Source: Nitrospira sp. (lineage in GTDB: Bacteria; Nitrospirota; Nitrospiria; Nitrospirales; Nitrospiraceae). Taken from it: a stretch of DNA of 64,000 nt. The position numbers and the translations under genes are program-made. This document shows, one piece after another, positions 17,631-27,102 of this stretch; the stretch's first letter is position 1; every line of letters starts with the position of its first letter. The stretch covers positions 1,933,001 through 1,997,000 of the forward strand of contig CP126122.1 in NCBI GenBank assembly GCA_030123565.1. The letters run 5' to 3'. Under the pieces are notes generated by a model that was not told the DNA's origin, did not search any database, and worked only from the letters and a program-made list of their open reading frames with translations.

Positions 17631-18014
17631 CGTGCTGTTCCTTTCCTCAATCGTCATGCTACGACCCGATCCACTGTTCATCTGCATGTTGCCCTCCATG
17701 CATGTTGTCATCCAGTTGACCACGACCATTCCTCGCCATCGTACGCTGCGCAGGTACCTCGACACCTGATCGACAGAACAAGCGCAACCATCGCCTATGA
17801 GAACGCGCATCGCACTGTCGAATCCGGAATCGTTCCACATCGTGCCGACGATGTGCCGAGTATCTCTAGGACGATCGGCCCGTGGGTCTCGGAGCTTTAT
17901 GGTGCGACGACTTTCGGGAGTGAATGAACAACCCGGGCGATCCGGACTTTGTGGGGAGTCCTCGTGAAGTACCTACGCAACCCTGTCGTGCCGTGCAAGG
18001 GTTGGCCGGGATTG
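17631..18014. other. 384-nt gap without a recognisable gene
   Basis: The gap lies between a GT4 gene (stop at 18015) and the methyltransferase start. Open frames exist on both strands but show no domain, no good ribosome-binding site and biased composition. It probably contains the leader of the methyltransferase transcript or eroded sequence. I see no strong hairpin. Confidence 0.5.
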
Positions 18015-19226
18015 CTACAGGTCTCTGGGCGCACCGAACAGTTGGAGGTGTGTCGACGTTCCCGACATGCATGCGACTTGTCCGAGGATACGCTCCGTGT
18101 TCTGAATCAGCGCGGCGACGGACAACCGCTCCGTAATGCGTAAGCGAATCTGGCTCGGAGACTGCGGTGTATGGTCAAGCAAGCTGACAATCGCATTTTT
18201 CAATGCGACCGAGTCTTGAGGAGGGACGACCTTGCCCGTATCACCCACGACCCATGCCGAATCTCCGACATCCGTGACCACGTACGGCACTCCGCAGGCC
18301 ATCGCTTCGCCAATGACATTGGAAATCCCCTCACCATACGCGCTGCTGCTGATGCCGATATCCAGTGCATTGTAGACGGCCGGCATGTCTTTACGGTTTC
18401 CGACCCACAGGAGTCGATCTTCTAATTGCAGATCCTTCGCGACAGTTCGGAGTCTGGTTCGATAGTCATCAGGCCCGTCCCCAACGCAGACGAAGCGCAG
18501 ATGCTCCCGCTCTTTCACCAATAGAGAAGCCGCCTCCAAGAAAACAGCGTGATCTTTCATGGGATCAAGTCGCCCCACAAGGCCGATGAGCTTGTCCTCC
18601 TCGTTGACGCGCCACTCCTGTCGTATCCGATTGCGTACGGCAGGATCAGGACGGAACCGTTCTGTGTCGATTCCATTGGGAATGACCACACTCTTCTCAG
18701 CCGGATATCCGAGTGAGAGGTGGTAGTCACGTCCGGCATATGAATTCAGAATGATGGCATCCGGGAATCGTGACAACCAACAAGTCACCTTGAAGGTCAG
18801 TTTCGAAAGCCAGTCATACCGACTGAAATCCATCACCGAGTTCCGAACCCCCCAGACAATTTTGATCGTGGGGAACAGGGGCTTGAGGAAGGCGGTCATC
18901 AGGTTTGCCCCCCACAGATAGCTATGTAGTACACCTGGCCATTCCTCCCGGACGACCTGCGTCAACCGGAACAGAAACCCAATGGTGTCCCAGCGTCCTC
19001 CCTTGTACAGCGGTCGAATTCGGACACCGGCTTCACGTAAATCTTTTTCTAATGGACCGCCTGAATAAAAGAGGGCGACCGCAACATCATGTCCACGTTG
19101 GGAGAGGCCACGCGCAAGGAGAACCAGTTGCCGCTCTGCCCCACCGTAATTCAGACTCCGAATAAGGAAGAGCACTTTCAGGGTTCGGTCAGAACGTCGT
19201 TTCACACCGGAACTCATTACATCCAT
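18015..19226 (-). CDS. GT4-family glycosyltransferase
   Basis: 403 residues; ATG at 19226 with a second in-frame ATG at 19217. The N-terminus has LFLIRSLNYGGAERQLVLLA (GGAE motif). The C-terminal donor-binding half has IGLVGRLDPMKDH, EGISNVIGEAMA (E-x7-E) and YVVTDVGDSAWVVGDTGKVV. The layout closely parallels the enzyme at 7632-8789, pointing to duplication within the locus. It likely adds one sugar of the repeat unit at the cytoplasmic membrane face; donor unknown. Confidence 0.87.
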   Translation of the reverse strand: MDVMSSGVKRRSDRTLKVLFLIRSLNYGGAERQLVLLARGLSQRGHDVAVALFYSGGPLEKDLREAGVRIRPLYKGGRWDTIGFLFRLTQVVREEWPGVLHSYLWGANLMTAFLKPLFPTIKIVWGVRNSVMDFSRYDWLSKLTFKVTCWLSRFPDAIILNSYAGRDYHLSLGYPAEKSVVIPNGIDTERFRPDPAVRNRIRQEWRVNEEDKLIGLVGRLDPMKDHAVFLEAASLLVKEREHLRFVCVGDGPDDYRTRLRTVAKDLQLEDRLLWVGNRKDMPAVYNALDIGISSSAYGEGISNVIGEAMACGVPYVVTDVGDSAWVVGDTGKVVPPQDSVALKNAIVSLLDHTPQSPSQIRLRITERLSVAALIQNTERILGQVACMSGTSTHLQLFGAPRDL

Positions 19227-19286
19227 GCATACTGCCGTAGATCTTGAAGTTCATCAGCACGCCTTCAGTGTCAGTTCTTTCCGAGC

Positions 19287-20495
19287 TTACGCCGCCGACG
19301 TTCGATTCATCGCCGGGCTGATTCGTCCGTGCGTTCTGCCGCAGGTCACTCGGACGAACAATTCATCCCATAGGGGTATGATTTTCTCGATGCTGAATCG
19401 TTCGACGATCTCTCCCGCACGCTCTCCGAGGCGGTGACGTTCCTCCCGATGGTCCATCAAGTGTTGCATCGCCGCAGCCAAGGCATCGATATCGTTGGGA
19501 GGGACCAACAGGCCATCCACGCCATCTCGGATGATTTCTCTGGGTCCACTGGGGCAATCAGTACTGATCACCGCAAGCTTGCACGCCATCGCCTCCACCA
19601 GTGCCATGGGAAATCCCTCATACCGAGAAGCCAAGACAAAAAGATCCACCTCTCTGAGGACCTTGGCCGGATCTGATACACACCCCGGTAATGCGACCCG
19701 ACTCTGAATCCCTAGCTCGCAGATTAGTTTTTCCAGACGACCCCGCTCCTCACCTTCGCCAAGAATGATCAGCGACCACTCTGGGTAATGTTTCGCACAG
19801 AGCTTAAAGGCTCTGAGCAGAAGATCAAATCCCTTCTGAGGGGATAAGCGTCCCATTGCCGCGATCGTAGGTCCAGAGCGTAGGAGGTCAACCCAGCAGG
19901 GGTATGCGGCAGGTGAGGTTGGCACAGGATTCGGAATTACATGGACTGCCTGGGGTCCTACAATCCGTTCAGCCCAGCTACGCACGCCTTCGGTGAGGAC
20001 CACGACAGCGGCGGCCCGTGGGTACAGTAAGGCCCGCAGCCCCGCCCATATGGCACCGATCGCATGCTGACGAGGATCGATATGCTCGGATGCAATCACG
20101 GGTACGTTTAATCCTACGCTTGCCGCCAATGTTAATGCGTTCGTTTTATCGACGAAACTCATCACAATATCCGGCTGGGATGCGCTGATTTCTTTACGTA
20201 ATCGTTTCAGCCGCATGAAATTGTTCTTTATGGCAGCCACAATATGGGAAGAAATTCCCATGAAGTCCAACCCTCTTCGCACCACCTCGGGATGGAGTGG
20301 GTAGAAGTCCTCATCGACGGAGGCCAACGTGATCAGCGTCACTTGTCGACCCTGCCCCGCCCAGTGACTGGCGAGTATGGAGAGTACTCGCTCGGCCCCA
20401 CCTGCCTGCAGGGACGCAATAACCAATGTAATGCGCATCGGTTTCGCGTTTCCACGTGAACGTGGATGTTCCGACGTCTGATGAGCGGGATTCAT
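19287..20495 (-). CDS. GT4-family glycosyltransferase (PglJ/AmsD-like)
   Basis: About 402 residues. The reading frame can open with TTG at 20501 or ATG two codons later; I use the ATG. LVIASLQAGGAERVLSILA gives the GGAE motif, and AMGRLSPQKGFDLLLRAF and EGFPMALVEAMA (E-x7-E) mark the donor site. SVDEDFYPLHPEV followed by MRLKRLRKEI, SFVDKTNALTLAA and the DCPSGPREII segment recall N-acetylgalactosamine-type GT4 enzymes such as AmsD or PglJ. It lies 9 nt from the flippase gene upstream, so it belongs to the same operon. Sugar specificity is a guess. Confidence 0.86.
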   Translation of the reverse strand: MNPAHQTSEHPRSRGNAKPMRITLVIASLQAGGAERVLSILASHWAGQGRQVTLITLASVDEDFYPLHPEVVRRGLDFMGISSHIVAAIKNNFMRLKRLRKEISASQPDIVMSFVDKTNALTLAASVGLNVPVIASEHIDPRQHAIGAIWAGLRALLYPRAAAVVVLTEGVRSWAERIVGPQAVHVIPNPVPTSPAAYPCWVDLLRSGPTIAAMGRLSPQKGFDLLLRAFKLCAKHYPEWSLIILGEGEERGRLEKLICELGIQSRVALPGCVSDPAKVLREVDLFVLASRYEGFPMALVEAMACKLAVISTDCPSGPREIIRDGVDGLLVPPNDIDALAAAMQHLMDHREERHRLGERAGEIVERFSIEKIIPLWDELFVRVTCGRTHGRISPAMNRTSAA

Positions 20496-20510
20496 AGACA
20501 AGTTCTCAAC

Positions 20511-21974
20511 CTACTCAGGTGCAGAATGCTGCTTGAGCACAGGCGCGGCCTGAACGATGCCGCCCAGGCCTGCCTTCTCCCTCGCTCCCATGTCATACAC
20601 TGTGTCTGCCTGATCCTTAGTTAAGCGGAGGGCGGCATAGATCAAATACGCGGTCGAGATCAGATACATCAAGCTGATTGACAATGCGATCCCCACGACT
20701 TGAAACCACCGCATGAACAGGTGACTGAAGATAAAGATCATGATCACATTGATAACGGTTCCCCACAACAACAGATGATTGGCCTTTAATGCAGAGACCA
20801 ATCTGACGAGTAAGATGCTCAATACGAACAACGGGACTTGCAATAGATAGACGGCTTGCACCTGAGCCACGAGGTGGGTATCCCCCTCCGTGAATGCGCC
20901 CCGTTGCAGTACCAGTTTAATGAGCGGCTCGGAGAAATAAATAAGGAGGACAGTCAAGGGGATTGTCACTGCGAGGATGAGCCGCGCATAGGTTTTCAGC
21001 GTATGACGCACTCCGGCAACATCACCGATCGCCACCATCCGGGAGAAATGAGGCAATACCGATGTGCTGACGACGACTGCACCGATACCACAAAGCAGAA
21101 AGGTTGCCTTGCTCCCGTAGGCTAAGGCAGACACACTCCCGGGTGCCAGCATAGCCGCCATGGATTGAGCAATCAGCGCCGTGCTCCCCATCAAGAACGA
21201 CGCCGCCACCGCCGGTGCATATTGACGAAACACTTGTCTGACGGCCGGACTGGCACCGTGCCAGCGAGGAATAATCGAAACCCCGTGCCGTATAAGCCCC
21301 CATCCCAATAACAAGGCTTCCATCGCCATGCCCACCACGGTCGCAATTGCAAGCACGACAATCCCATATCGCGCACCGACCGCAAGGAGAAGGAGTACCG
21401 TGAGAATGGAGGTCACCATGGGTATGACGGCGCCCAAGGCAACCCGCTCACCCGCGTTCAAGACCGCGTTCCAGACTGTCGCCAATCCATAAAAAAGCAA
21501 CATGGGGAGCAGCAACAAGTACAGCCGACGCGTCAGTGCCAGCTTGTCGGGACTAAATCCAGACGCCAAGAGAGGAAGGACATAGGCGGCCAAAAGGGTC
21601 ACCAGGACCGATGCCGCCATCACCAAAACAATAGTTGAGGTCATGACGCTGGAGAAAAGACGTTGAGCAGCTTCGCGCCCTTCCTGTTCCCGTACCTGCA
21701 CATAGGTTGGGATGAGAGCCGCGTTAAGCGACCCCCCTATGAGTTCGACGACGAATTGAGGGAGAAGGAATGCCATGAGAAAGGCGTCAAACGCATCACT
21801 CGTGCCAAAGTGGTACGCCACGACCAGCTCTTTTACGGCGGCAGCCACCTTCACCACAAGGGTCAATCCGCCCACCGTCAGCATGGCGGCAAAGATGCGT
21901 GTGTTGACCGAACTATCCCGCCATGTGTGCCACCACTTCAATCTAAGTTGAATGATCGGAACCAGCGACCTCAT
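20511..21974 (-). CDS. MurJ/MviN-family lipid-linked oligosaccharide flippase
   Basis: About 487 residues from the ATG at 21974, with 12-14 hydrophobic helices. The segment GGSLNAALIPTYVQVREQEG near the N-terminus matches the MurJ/MviN family signature, and QRGAFTEGDTHLVAQ fits the later conserved loop. MurJ-type MOP-superfamily proteins translocate undecaprenyl-linked glycans; placed here it likely flips repeat units rather than lipid II. Its ATG overlaps the TGA of the methyltransferase gene upstream by one base (TGATG), suggesting translational coupling. Confidence 0.83.
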   Translation of the reverse strand: MRSLVPIIQLRLKWWHTWRDSSVNTRIFAAMLTVGGLTLVVKVAAAVKELVVAYHFGTSDAFDAFLMAFLLPQFVVELIGGSLNAALIPTYVQVREQEGREAAQRLFSSVMTSTIVLVMAASVLVTLLAAYVLPLLASGFSPDKLALTRRLYLLLLPMLLFYGLATVWNAVLNAGERVALGAVIPMVTSILTVLLLLAVGARYGIVVLAIATVVGMAMEALLLGWGLIRHGVSIIPRWHGASPAVRQVFRQYAPAVAASFLMGSTALIAQSMAAMLAPGSVSALAYGSKATFLLCGIGAVVVSTSVLPHFSRMVAIGDVAGVRHTLKTYARLILAVTIPLTVLLIYFSEPLIKLVLQRGAFTEGDTHLVAQVQAVYLLQVPLFVLSILLVRLVSALKANHLLLWGTVINVIMIFIFSHLFMRWFQVVGIALSISLMYLISTAYLIYAALRLTKDQADTVYDMGAREKAGLGGIVQAAPVLKQHSAPE

Positions 21975-22684
21975 CACGTACTTTTTGTCTTCGCTACAAT
22001 TCCTATGGTCAGGTTCAGACTGCGTAAAGGGAAACCAGGGCAAATGCCGGTCACCTTGACGATATCGAAGTATCCGTTCACCTGCAGGACCAGTGATCGG
22101 TCGTCGAACCCTTTGTGTTCATGTCGCTTTACCTTATCAAGTCGTCCGATGACGGAATTCAGAAACTCTGCCGCCTCAATCGTGTCAAAGGGCATGTCCT
22201 GCATTCGCAATACCTTCTTTAATCCATGCTTGATCAAAAACACCACACCGCGCTCAATAGGGACAGTGATGAACAGATATCCCTTAATTACTTCGCTTAA
22301 TCGCTTCAGATAGGGCTCCACAAGATCGGGCGGGACATGTTCCAGCGTTTCCATGCAGATACCGACGTCATATGGATGTTCAGGAACCGCAATATCGCTC
22401 GGCTTGAGACAGTGTTGAAATGCGACGTTCCGTTTATCTTTCCACTTGAGGCGCCCGAGGTCGAGGCCGCCTTCCCAATTCGCATCAAGGCCGAGGTACT
22501 GTTCGGGCTCGTCGTTCAGAAACTCGAGCGTTTTCCCATCGTGACAGCCTAACTCAAGAACTTTCATCCGCCGCAAGCGCAGCTCACGTACCTGCTTTTG
22601 TAACCAATAGAATCTGCTCCGGTGAATGAAGGACCAGTGACCTGAAAACAGTCTGTCGTTGTACGCATTCTCAATCATGGGCAT
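21974..22684 (-). CDS. Class I SAM-dependent methyltransferase
   Basis: 236 residues. Motif I is VLELGCHDGKTLEFL, motif II GLDANWEGG, and DVGICMETLEHVPPDLVEP the type-11 segment. The N-terminal SGHWSFIHRSRFYWLQKQV is typical of small methyltransferases in O-antigen loci. It lies immediately upstream of the flippase with a TGATG overlap and about 150 nt downstream of the tyrosine-kinase gene, across a strong inverted repeat. It probably modifies a sugar of the repeat unit or its terminus; no substrate can be assigned. Confidence 0.8.
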   Translation of the reverse strand: MPMIENAYNDRLFSGHWSFIHRSRFYWLQKQVRELRLRRMKVLELGCHDGKTLEFLNDEPEQYLGLDANWEGGLDLGRLKWKDKRNVAFQHCLKPSDIAVPEHPYDVGICMETLEHVPPDLVEPYLKRLSEVIKGYLFITVPIERGVVFLIKHGLKKVLRMQDMPFDTIEAAEFLNSVIGRLDKVKRHEHKGFDDRSLVLQVNGYFDIVKVTGICPGFPLRSLNLTIGIVAKTKST

Positions 22685-22741
22685 GATCTACACCCAATCA
22701 GGTATCGATGAGATTCGGACAGGAAAACGTGTATTGAGCCT

Positions 22742-22782
22742 CGTTCGGCCGGCTCATTTAAATTGCTCAACTCGGCCGAACG
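22742..22782. repeat. Perfect 10-bp inverted repeat between kinase and methyltransferase genes
   Basis: Arms CGTTCGGCCG and CGGCCGAACG are separated by 21 nt of AT-rich sequence (TTTAAATT in the loop). It lies in the 147-nt gap between genes of the same operon. No T-run follows, so it may be an RNA stability or partial-termination structure that lowers expression of downstream genes. Confidence 0.55.
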
Positions 22783-22831
22783 TCATCGTCGGGTCGGGCG
22801 TGTCGGCAGATCCGAACGGCGGCAGAGGCGA

Positions 22832-25114
22832 TTACTTGTTCGGCACAATCCATGCCCCCCGTTCTTGCAGGCTTTTAGAATGCAATCCGTTCCTATAATA
22901 CGTCGAATAATACGGAAGGTCGGCGCCACGCGCCTTCTGGAGCACCAGTCCCAGAAATTTGCCGCCGGAAGTCGTGAGGCGCTGAATCGCGAGACGACAT
23001 GCCTCACGCGTCGTCTCACCGGCGCTGACGACCAGGAGAACACCATCGACCTGTGGTGCCAACACGACCGGGTCGGTCACGGGCAAAACCGGCGGCGCAT
23101 CGAGAATCACGTGATAACCTTGCTCTCGGTACCATTTTATAAGTCTGTTCATAGGCCTTGAATGCAGCAATTCAGAGGGATTTGACGGGCAATGTCCTCT
23201 GGGAATTACGGACAAGCCGGCCACATTCGTTTGATGAACAATCTCTTCGTGATCGGCGTCGCCCAACAAGAAATGGACAAGTCCCTTCCTAAGCCCATGA
23301 CTATTTTCTAGGTTAAAGATGGGGTGTGGGTTCGGCTTTCGAAGATCGGCATCGATGAGCAACACCCGACGATCTTCCAATTGCGCCATGGCCGTTGCCA
23401 GATTCACAGCTAATGTCGTCTTACCTTCGTTTTCTCCAGGGCTCGTAATGAGCACGCTGGAAGGCAACTCTGGGGATGTAGACAGAAGCAAGCGGGTTCG
23501 GATTGATCGAAAACTCTCAGCGGCTGGGCCCGCTGAGGTGGTCAAGAGCTGGAACTGCCCGTCGGGGGTGTCGCTTTTTTGTAAGCGCGGCACCACACCG
23601 AACAACGAAATATTGGGTAGATACCGCTCTACATCGTCCGGATTCTTCAGGCTGCGATCGCGAGCTTCTAGGACCAACGCTGCGCCCACCCCCGTCATAA
23701 ACCCGACCAAAAATCCCAATATGGTGTTTAGTTTCTTCTTCGGTTTCACTGGAAATGCGCTGGGAACCGCCGGGTCGGCAAGGTACACATTGCTGGGTCT
23801 CATTCCAGAAGAGAGATCCGCCTCTTTGGCTACTTTTAGAAAAATATCGTACAAATGTTGGCTGCTTTCAGCCTCACGCTCCAGGATACCCTGCTCAATA
23901 CCGTACTGTTCCACATGGATCTTTTCTCTCTTGTTACGAGCAACCGCTTCCTTAATGGCTCGCTCGCGGCCGACCGCCACATCATATTCGTGTTTCATGG
24001 AGTCGTAGATCCGTTGCACTTCCTTCTGAAGCTGCTCACGGAGATCATGCAACTCAGACTTTGCACGTGCGAGCTTGGGATGGAGAAGACCGTATTTTTC
24101 CGACAACTCGGCGACTTGTCCGGACACTTTGATCTCTTGGGTACGCAAGGACTGAACCAGGGGGGAGTTCAGCACCTCGGTCGAAGAGTCCGGGTTCGAC
24201 CAGGTAATCGACTCGTTCGAGGATTGACTGCGAAGGGCTGCCTTAATCTGTTCATATCGAGTCTGGGCCTCGGTTTTCTTCATCTCCGCCTTCACCAGTT
24301 CCGAATTCAACTCCGTGATTTTCTGGGCGGCGACGGTCTGGCGATTCTGCCCTTCCAGCAAGCCATGCTGAGAGCGGAACAGATAGAGGGCTTGCTGAGA
24401 AGCTTCGACCTTCTTACGCAACTCATCGAGGTGTTCGGTGAACCACTGCGCAGCCTTCTCTTTTGATATGGTACCTGCCTCTTGAGTCCTCTCTATGTAG
24501 ACCGATGCAAGAGTGTTGGCGGCGTGCGCGGCGAACTTGGGATTTTCCGAGTTCACCGTGATGTGAGCCAATCTAGCTCCACGAACCGGCATGATGTCGA
24601 TCTGTTGGCTGAACCGGGTGATCAGCAGATCTTCCTTTGCGTCCAGCGAAAGGTCTCCGGCTGTTGTACCCGACTGCCACAGTTTTTTCATGTTTTCGGG
24701 CACAAAGACCCATAGGCCCGCGCTTCCCGCTGTCTGCTCAGTCTTGTATTCCGGTTGCTCAGCAAGATTCAGCATACGCGCCGTCCGTTGAAGAACATAG
24801 TAACTCTTCATCAATTCAAAATGAGTCTGAAAGTATTCCGGGCTGATATCCTGAGGATAATATCTATCCTTCTCGAGCACCCCAGGGGCCTCCTGCTCGA
24901 TCACAATCGTCGCCCGCGCCTGGAAGATCGGCTTCTGCAAATAAGACCACACGAGAGCCGCTATGGCAAACCCCGCCGCTAGGGAGATGATCAACCAACG
25001 ACGCCGCCAACCGATGTTGACGTATTGAGCCAGTGTATGGTCAGCGCTTTCTGCAGAAGGTGATTGAAACGTGATGGCGTCTGCAGTCTGATTCATCAGC
25101 GTATGTCGATCCAT
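22832..25114 (-). CDS. Wzc-like polysaccharide co-polymerase with cytoplasmic tyrosine autokinase domain
   Basis: 760 residues. Two membrane helices (about 37-55 and 460-485) flank a long periplasmic coiled-coil region with a Wzz domain. The C-terminal bacterial tyrosine kinase has Walker A SPGENEGKTT (558-567), the Walker A' segment DADLRKP (588-594) and Walker B ILDAPP (670-675). A tyrosine cluster near the end (Tyr735, 736, 739, 740) provides autophosphorylation sites. The protein would set chain length and couple Wzy polymerisation to export by phosphorylation cycles. It follows the outer-membrane barrel gene by about 90 nt. No Wza-type exporter is seen nearby, unlike the second locus. 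Confidence 0.9.
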   Translation of the reverse strand: MDRHTLMNQTADAITFQSPSAESADHTLAQYVNIGWRRRWLIISLAAGFAIAALVWSYLQKPIFQARATIVIEQEAPGVLEKDRYYPQDISPEYFQTHFELMKSYYVLQRTARMLNLAEQPEYKTEQTAGSAGLWVFVPENMKKLWQSGTTAGDLSLDAKEDLLITRFSQQIDIMPVRGARLAHITVNSENPKFAAHAANTLASVYIERTQEAGTISKEKAAQWFTEHLDELRKKVEASQQALYLFRSQHGLLEGQNRQTVAAQKITELNSELVKAEMKKTEAQTRYEQIKAALRSQSSNESITWSNPDSSTEVLNSPLVQSLRTQEIKVSGQVAELSEKYGLLHPKLARAKSELHDLREQLQKEVQRIYDSMKHEYDVAVGRERAIKEAVARNKREKIHVEQYGIEQGILEREAESSQHLYDIFLKVAKEADLSSGMRPSNVYLADPAVPSAFPVKPKKKLNTILGFLVGFMTGVGAALVLEARDRSLKNPDDVERYLPNISLFGVVPRLQKSDTPDGQFQLLTTSAGPAAESFRSIRTRLLLSTSPELPSSVLITSPGENEGKTTLAVNLATAMAQLEDRRVLLIDADLRKPNPHPIFNLENSHGLRKGLVHFLLGDADHEEIVHQTNVAGLSVIPRGHCPSNPSELLHSRPMNRLIKWYREQGYHVILDAPPVLPVTDPVVLAPQVDGVLLVVSAGETTREACRLAIQRLTTSGGKFLGLVLQKARGADLPYYSTYYRNGLHSKSLQERGAWIVPNK

Positions 25115-25207
25115 AAATTGCCTTGGCCCGGATCATTAAACAGCCGTTCTTGCGAACGCGGTGCTCCTCTCAGCTCTGCACATCACATCGTTTCAAGGTT
25201 CGCAGAC

Positions 25208-26611
25208 TTAGAAAAATGCCTGGACAGACAACATGATGGTGTTGGCGTGGTAGTTGAAATCATAGAGATTCGAATCTCTATCCTCAAATATGTATTGCAA
25301 GCTCGTTCCGACCCACTTGACGGCGCGGTAATTTAATCCCACAGCAACGTTCTTCAAGTGATCCGTTCTTGCCGGAGTCACCGACGTAGCGCCGGCAGGG
25401 GTAGAAAAGCGATCGTTTTCGTAGCCGAAATTGGCGGTGAAATCCAAGCGTTCCGACAAGGAACGGACGGCTGAAAGGTTGACTCCCGTGGCGGTGAAGA
25501 AAGACGTTCCGGAGACCACCGTCTGTTGTATAGTGCGGTAAGGTTGGAGCGTTATGGTTAATCTGGGAACAGGATTCCATAAGAGTCGTCCCATGAAAAA
25601 CAGATTCTCCGCAGAATCCTGATCTCGTCGAAACACACTAAGCACGGGACCTGACTGATTGATTTGCGCCCTTGTGAATTTTAAAAACTGGTATCCGACG
25701 AGAAATTCACCGGTGGTGCCCCCACTGATGTCCCACCGTGCCCCGGTGCTGATGGTATAGATGGCATTATCCAAATTTTTGTTCTCATCGTAGATTTCCT
25801 GCCGCACACTAACGTCCAGCAGAGCGGAAGTGTTGGGTAATGCCTTCCCGGAAAGCGTCAGCCCGGCATAATTGCTGAGCCGGTCACGAATGATGCCTTG
25901 GTTATTGTTCAAGTAAGTCCACCGCAACGTCTGCATCGTGAGAGTCGCTCCAACCTGACCTCCTTCATAGGCGGTTCGCCCTGTGAAACCATTAGTCGTC
26001 CATTTATTCGGTTCAACCGCCTGGAGGTCGAGCGCACTCCCCCTCGGATCATGGCCGAGTTTGTGCTCCCCCTGCAAATCGAGCGTAATCCCGCTGGCCA
26101 AATTGAACTGGAACCTGCCGGATGCGGTTTGATCTTGAACGTTGTTGGAAGGCGTTCGATGATAGAATTGAATGTTCGTTCGATAATCCACGATGAACAG
26201 CTGTCGTTTGGCAAACGGCAGTTGTGCCTGTATGCCGGGAGCGAGCGTCGTAAAGAAATCACTCCGCTTGTCATTGGTTCGAAAGACATTGTCCGTATAC
26301 ATTTCGGCTACGCCCATGAACGGATGAAGGCGCAGTGGTCCTGTTTGAAGGCCTCCTTCCGGGACAATGGGCGATAGACTTCCCGGAAACATGGGATAGA
26401 TACCGGTCCACGGAAACGTCGGAGTTCCATACAAGGATCCTAGAAGACTAGGATTGGCGAATTGCGAGAACCATAAGAATCCCTGGCCGCCCGTGAGAGG
26501 GTTCCCCGTCACGGGGATGGTTTGTTGACTCCAGCCTAGGCGTGGAGCAGCGATTGTAATCAGAACGACCAGAAAACCTGCAATAAATCGTGCACGACTG
26601 AACGACACCAT
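25208..26611 (-). CDS. Outer-membrane beta-barrel protein (EpsL/BBP2-like)
   Basis: About 467 residues from ATG at 26611. A signal peptide (FIAGFLVVLITIAAPRLGWSQ) is followed by a Gly/Pro-rich stretch and then from residue 90 alternating-hydrophobicity strands such as RQLFIVDYRTNIQFYHRTP, continuing to a C-terminal Phe-Phe, the typical terminal signal of outer-membrane barrels. The pattern matches the putative beta-barrel porin 2 / EpsL family found in exopolysaccharide loci. With the Wzc-like kinase next to it and no Wza in this locus within the window, it may form the outer-membrane exit for the polymer; this is inference. Confidence 0.75.
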   Translation of the reverse strand: MVSFSRARFIAGFLVVLITIAAPRLGWSQQTIPVTGNPLTGGQGFLWFSQFANPSLLGSLYGTPTFPWTGIYPMFPGSLSPIVPEGGLQTGPLRLHPFMGVAEMYTDNVFRTNDKRSDFFTTLAPGIQAQLPFAKRQLFIVDYRTNIQFYHRTPSNNVQDQTASGRFQFNLASGITLDLQGEHKLGHDPRGSALDLQAVEPNKWTTNGFTGRTAYEGGQVGATLTMQTLRWTYLNNNQGIIRDRLSNYAGLTLSGKALPNTSALLDVSVRQEIYDENKNLDNAIYTISTGARWDISGGTTGEFLVGYQFLKFTRAQINQSGPVLSVFRRDQDSAENLFFMGRLLWNPVPRLTITLQPYRTIQQTVVSGTSFFTATGVNLSAVRSLSERLDFTANFGYENDRFSTPAGATSVTPARTDHLKNVAVGLNYRAVKWVGTSLQYIFEDRDSNLYDFNYHANTIMLSVQAFF

Positions 26612-26757
26612 TCCACATTCATTTACTGCGGAAATACACACCCCGAAGACCCGGAGTCTTCATAGGCGGGAGATCCAGGTTATAGAACAAGATACCCGTG
26701 AAAGCTTTCGCATCGCAGTATTTCCCTTTCGCAGAGCCTCAAGAATCCGCATCGCCA

Positions 26758-27036
26758 TCAACATTCGCTTTTGGCGTCGGCAACCAGTGCGGCTCTGAGA
26801 GTCTGATAGTCGAGCGACAGCTCGGCGACTTGGCTCTTGAGTCGGCGATTTTCGACCTCCAGTGAACAAAGACGATCCTTGACCGGCTGTCCTTTCTCGG
26901 CAAACTTCGCTCTCCACCGGTACAAAGTTGTGGTCGAGACCCCATATCGGATTGAAACGTCCTTCACTGTTCGCCCGGCAACTATTTCCAGAAGAAGCAG
27001 GCGGATTTGCTCAGGGGTCAGCCGTGACTTCGCCAT
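26758..27036 (-). CDS. Small IS3/IS911 OrfA-like helix-turn-helix protein, no partner transposase
   Basis: 92 residues. Residues 6-45 form a helix-turn-helix like the OrfA of IS3-family elements (LTPEQIRLLLLEIVAGRTVK, YGVSTTTLYRWRAKF). Residues 58-85 form a leucine-rich coiled coil (LEVENRRLKSQVAEL). No OrfB with a DDE integrase core follows in any frame, and I found no terminal inverted repeats. It may be a decayed insertion sequence or a domesticated DNA-binding protein. Its position between the antiterminator (66 nt away) and the export genes, in the same orientation, leaves both open. Confidence 0.6.
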   Translation of the reverse strand: MAKSRLTPEQIRLLLLEIVAGRTVKDVSIRYGVSTTTLYRWRAKFAEKGQPVKDRLCSLEVENRRLKSQVAELSLDYQTLRAALVADAKSEC

Positions 27037-27102
27037 AGTCGTCTACTGTACCAGCTTCGCCCGCTGTCCAAGGAGAGTAAACAGAACAGACGAATGGAGG
27101 GT

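Noticed and set aside
17631..17840. N-terminal extension of the methyltransferase at 16791
   Set aside because: Unconserved sequence, while the ATG at 17630 has GAGGAAAGGA upstream and leads directly into the conserved part.
26660..27036. Complete IS3-family insertion sequence
   Set aside because: Only an OrfA-like frame is present; I found no OrfB integrase core, no terminal inverted repeats and no target duplication.
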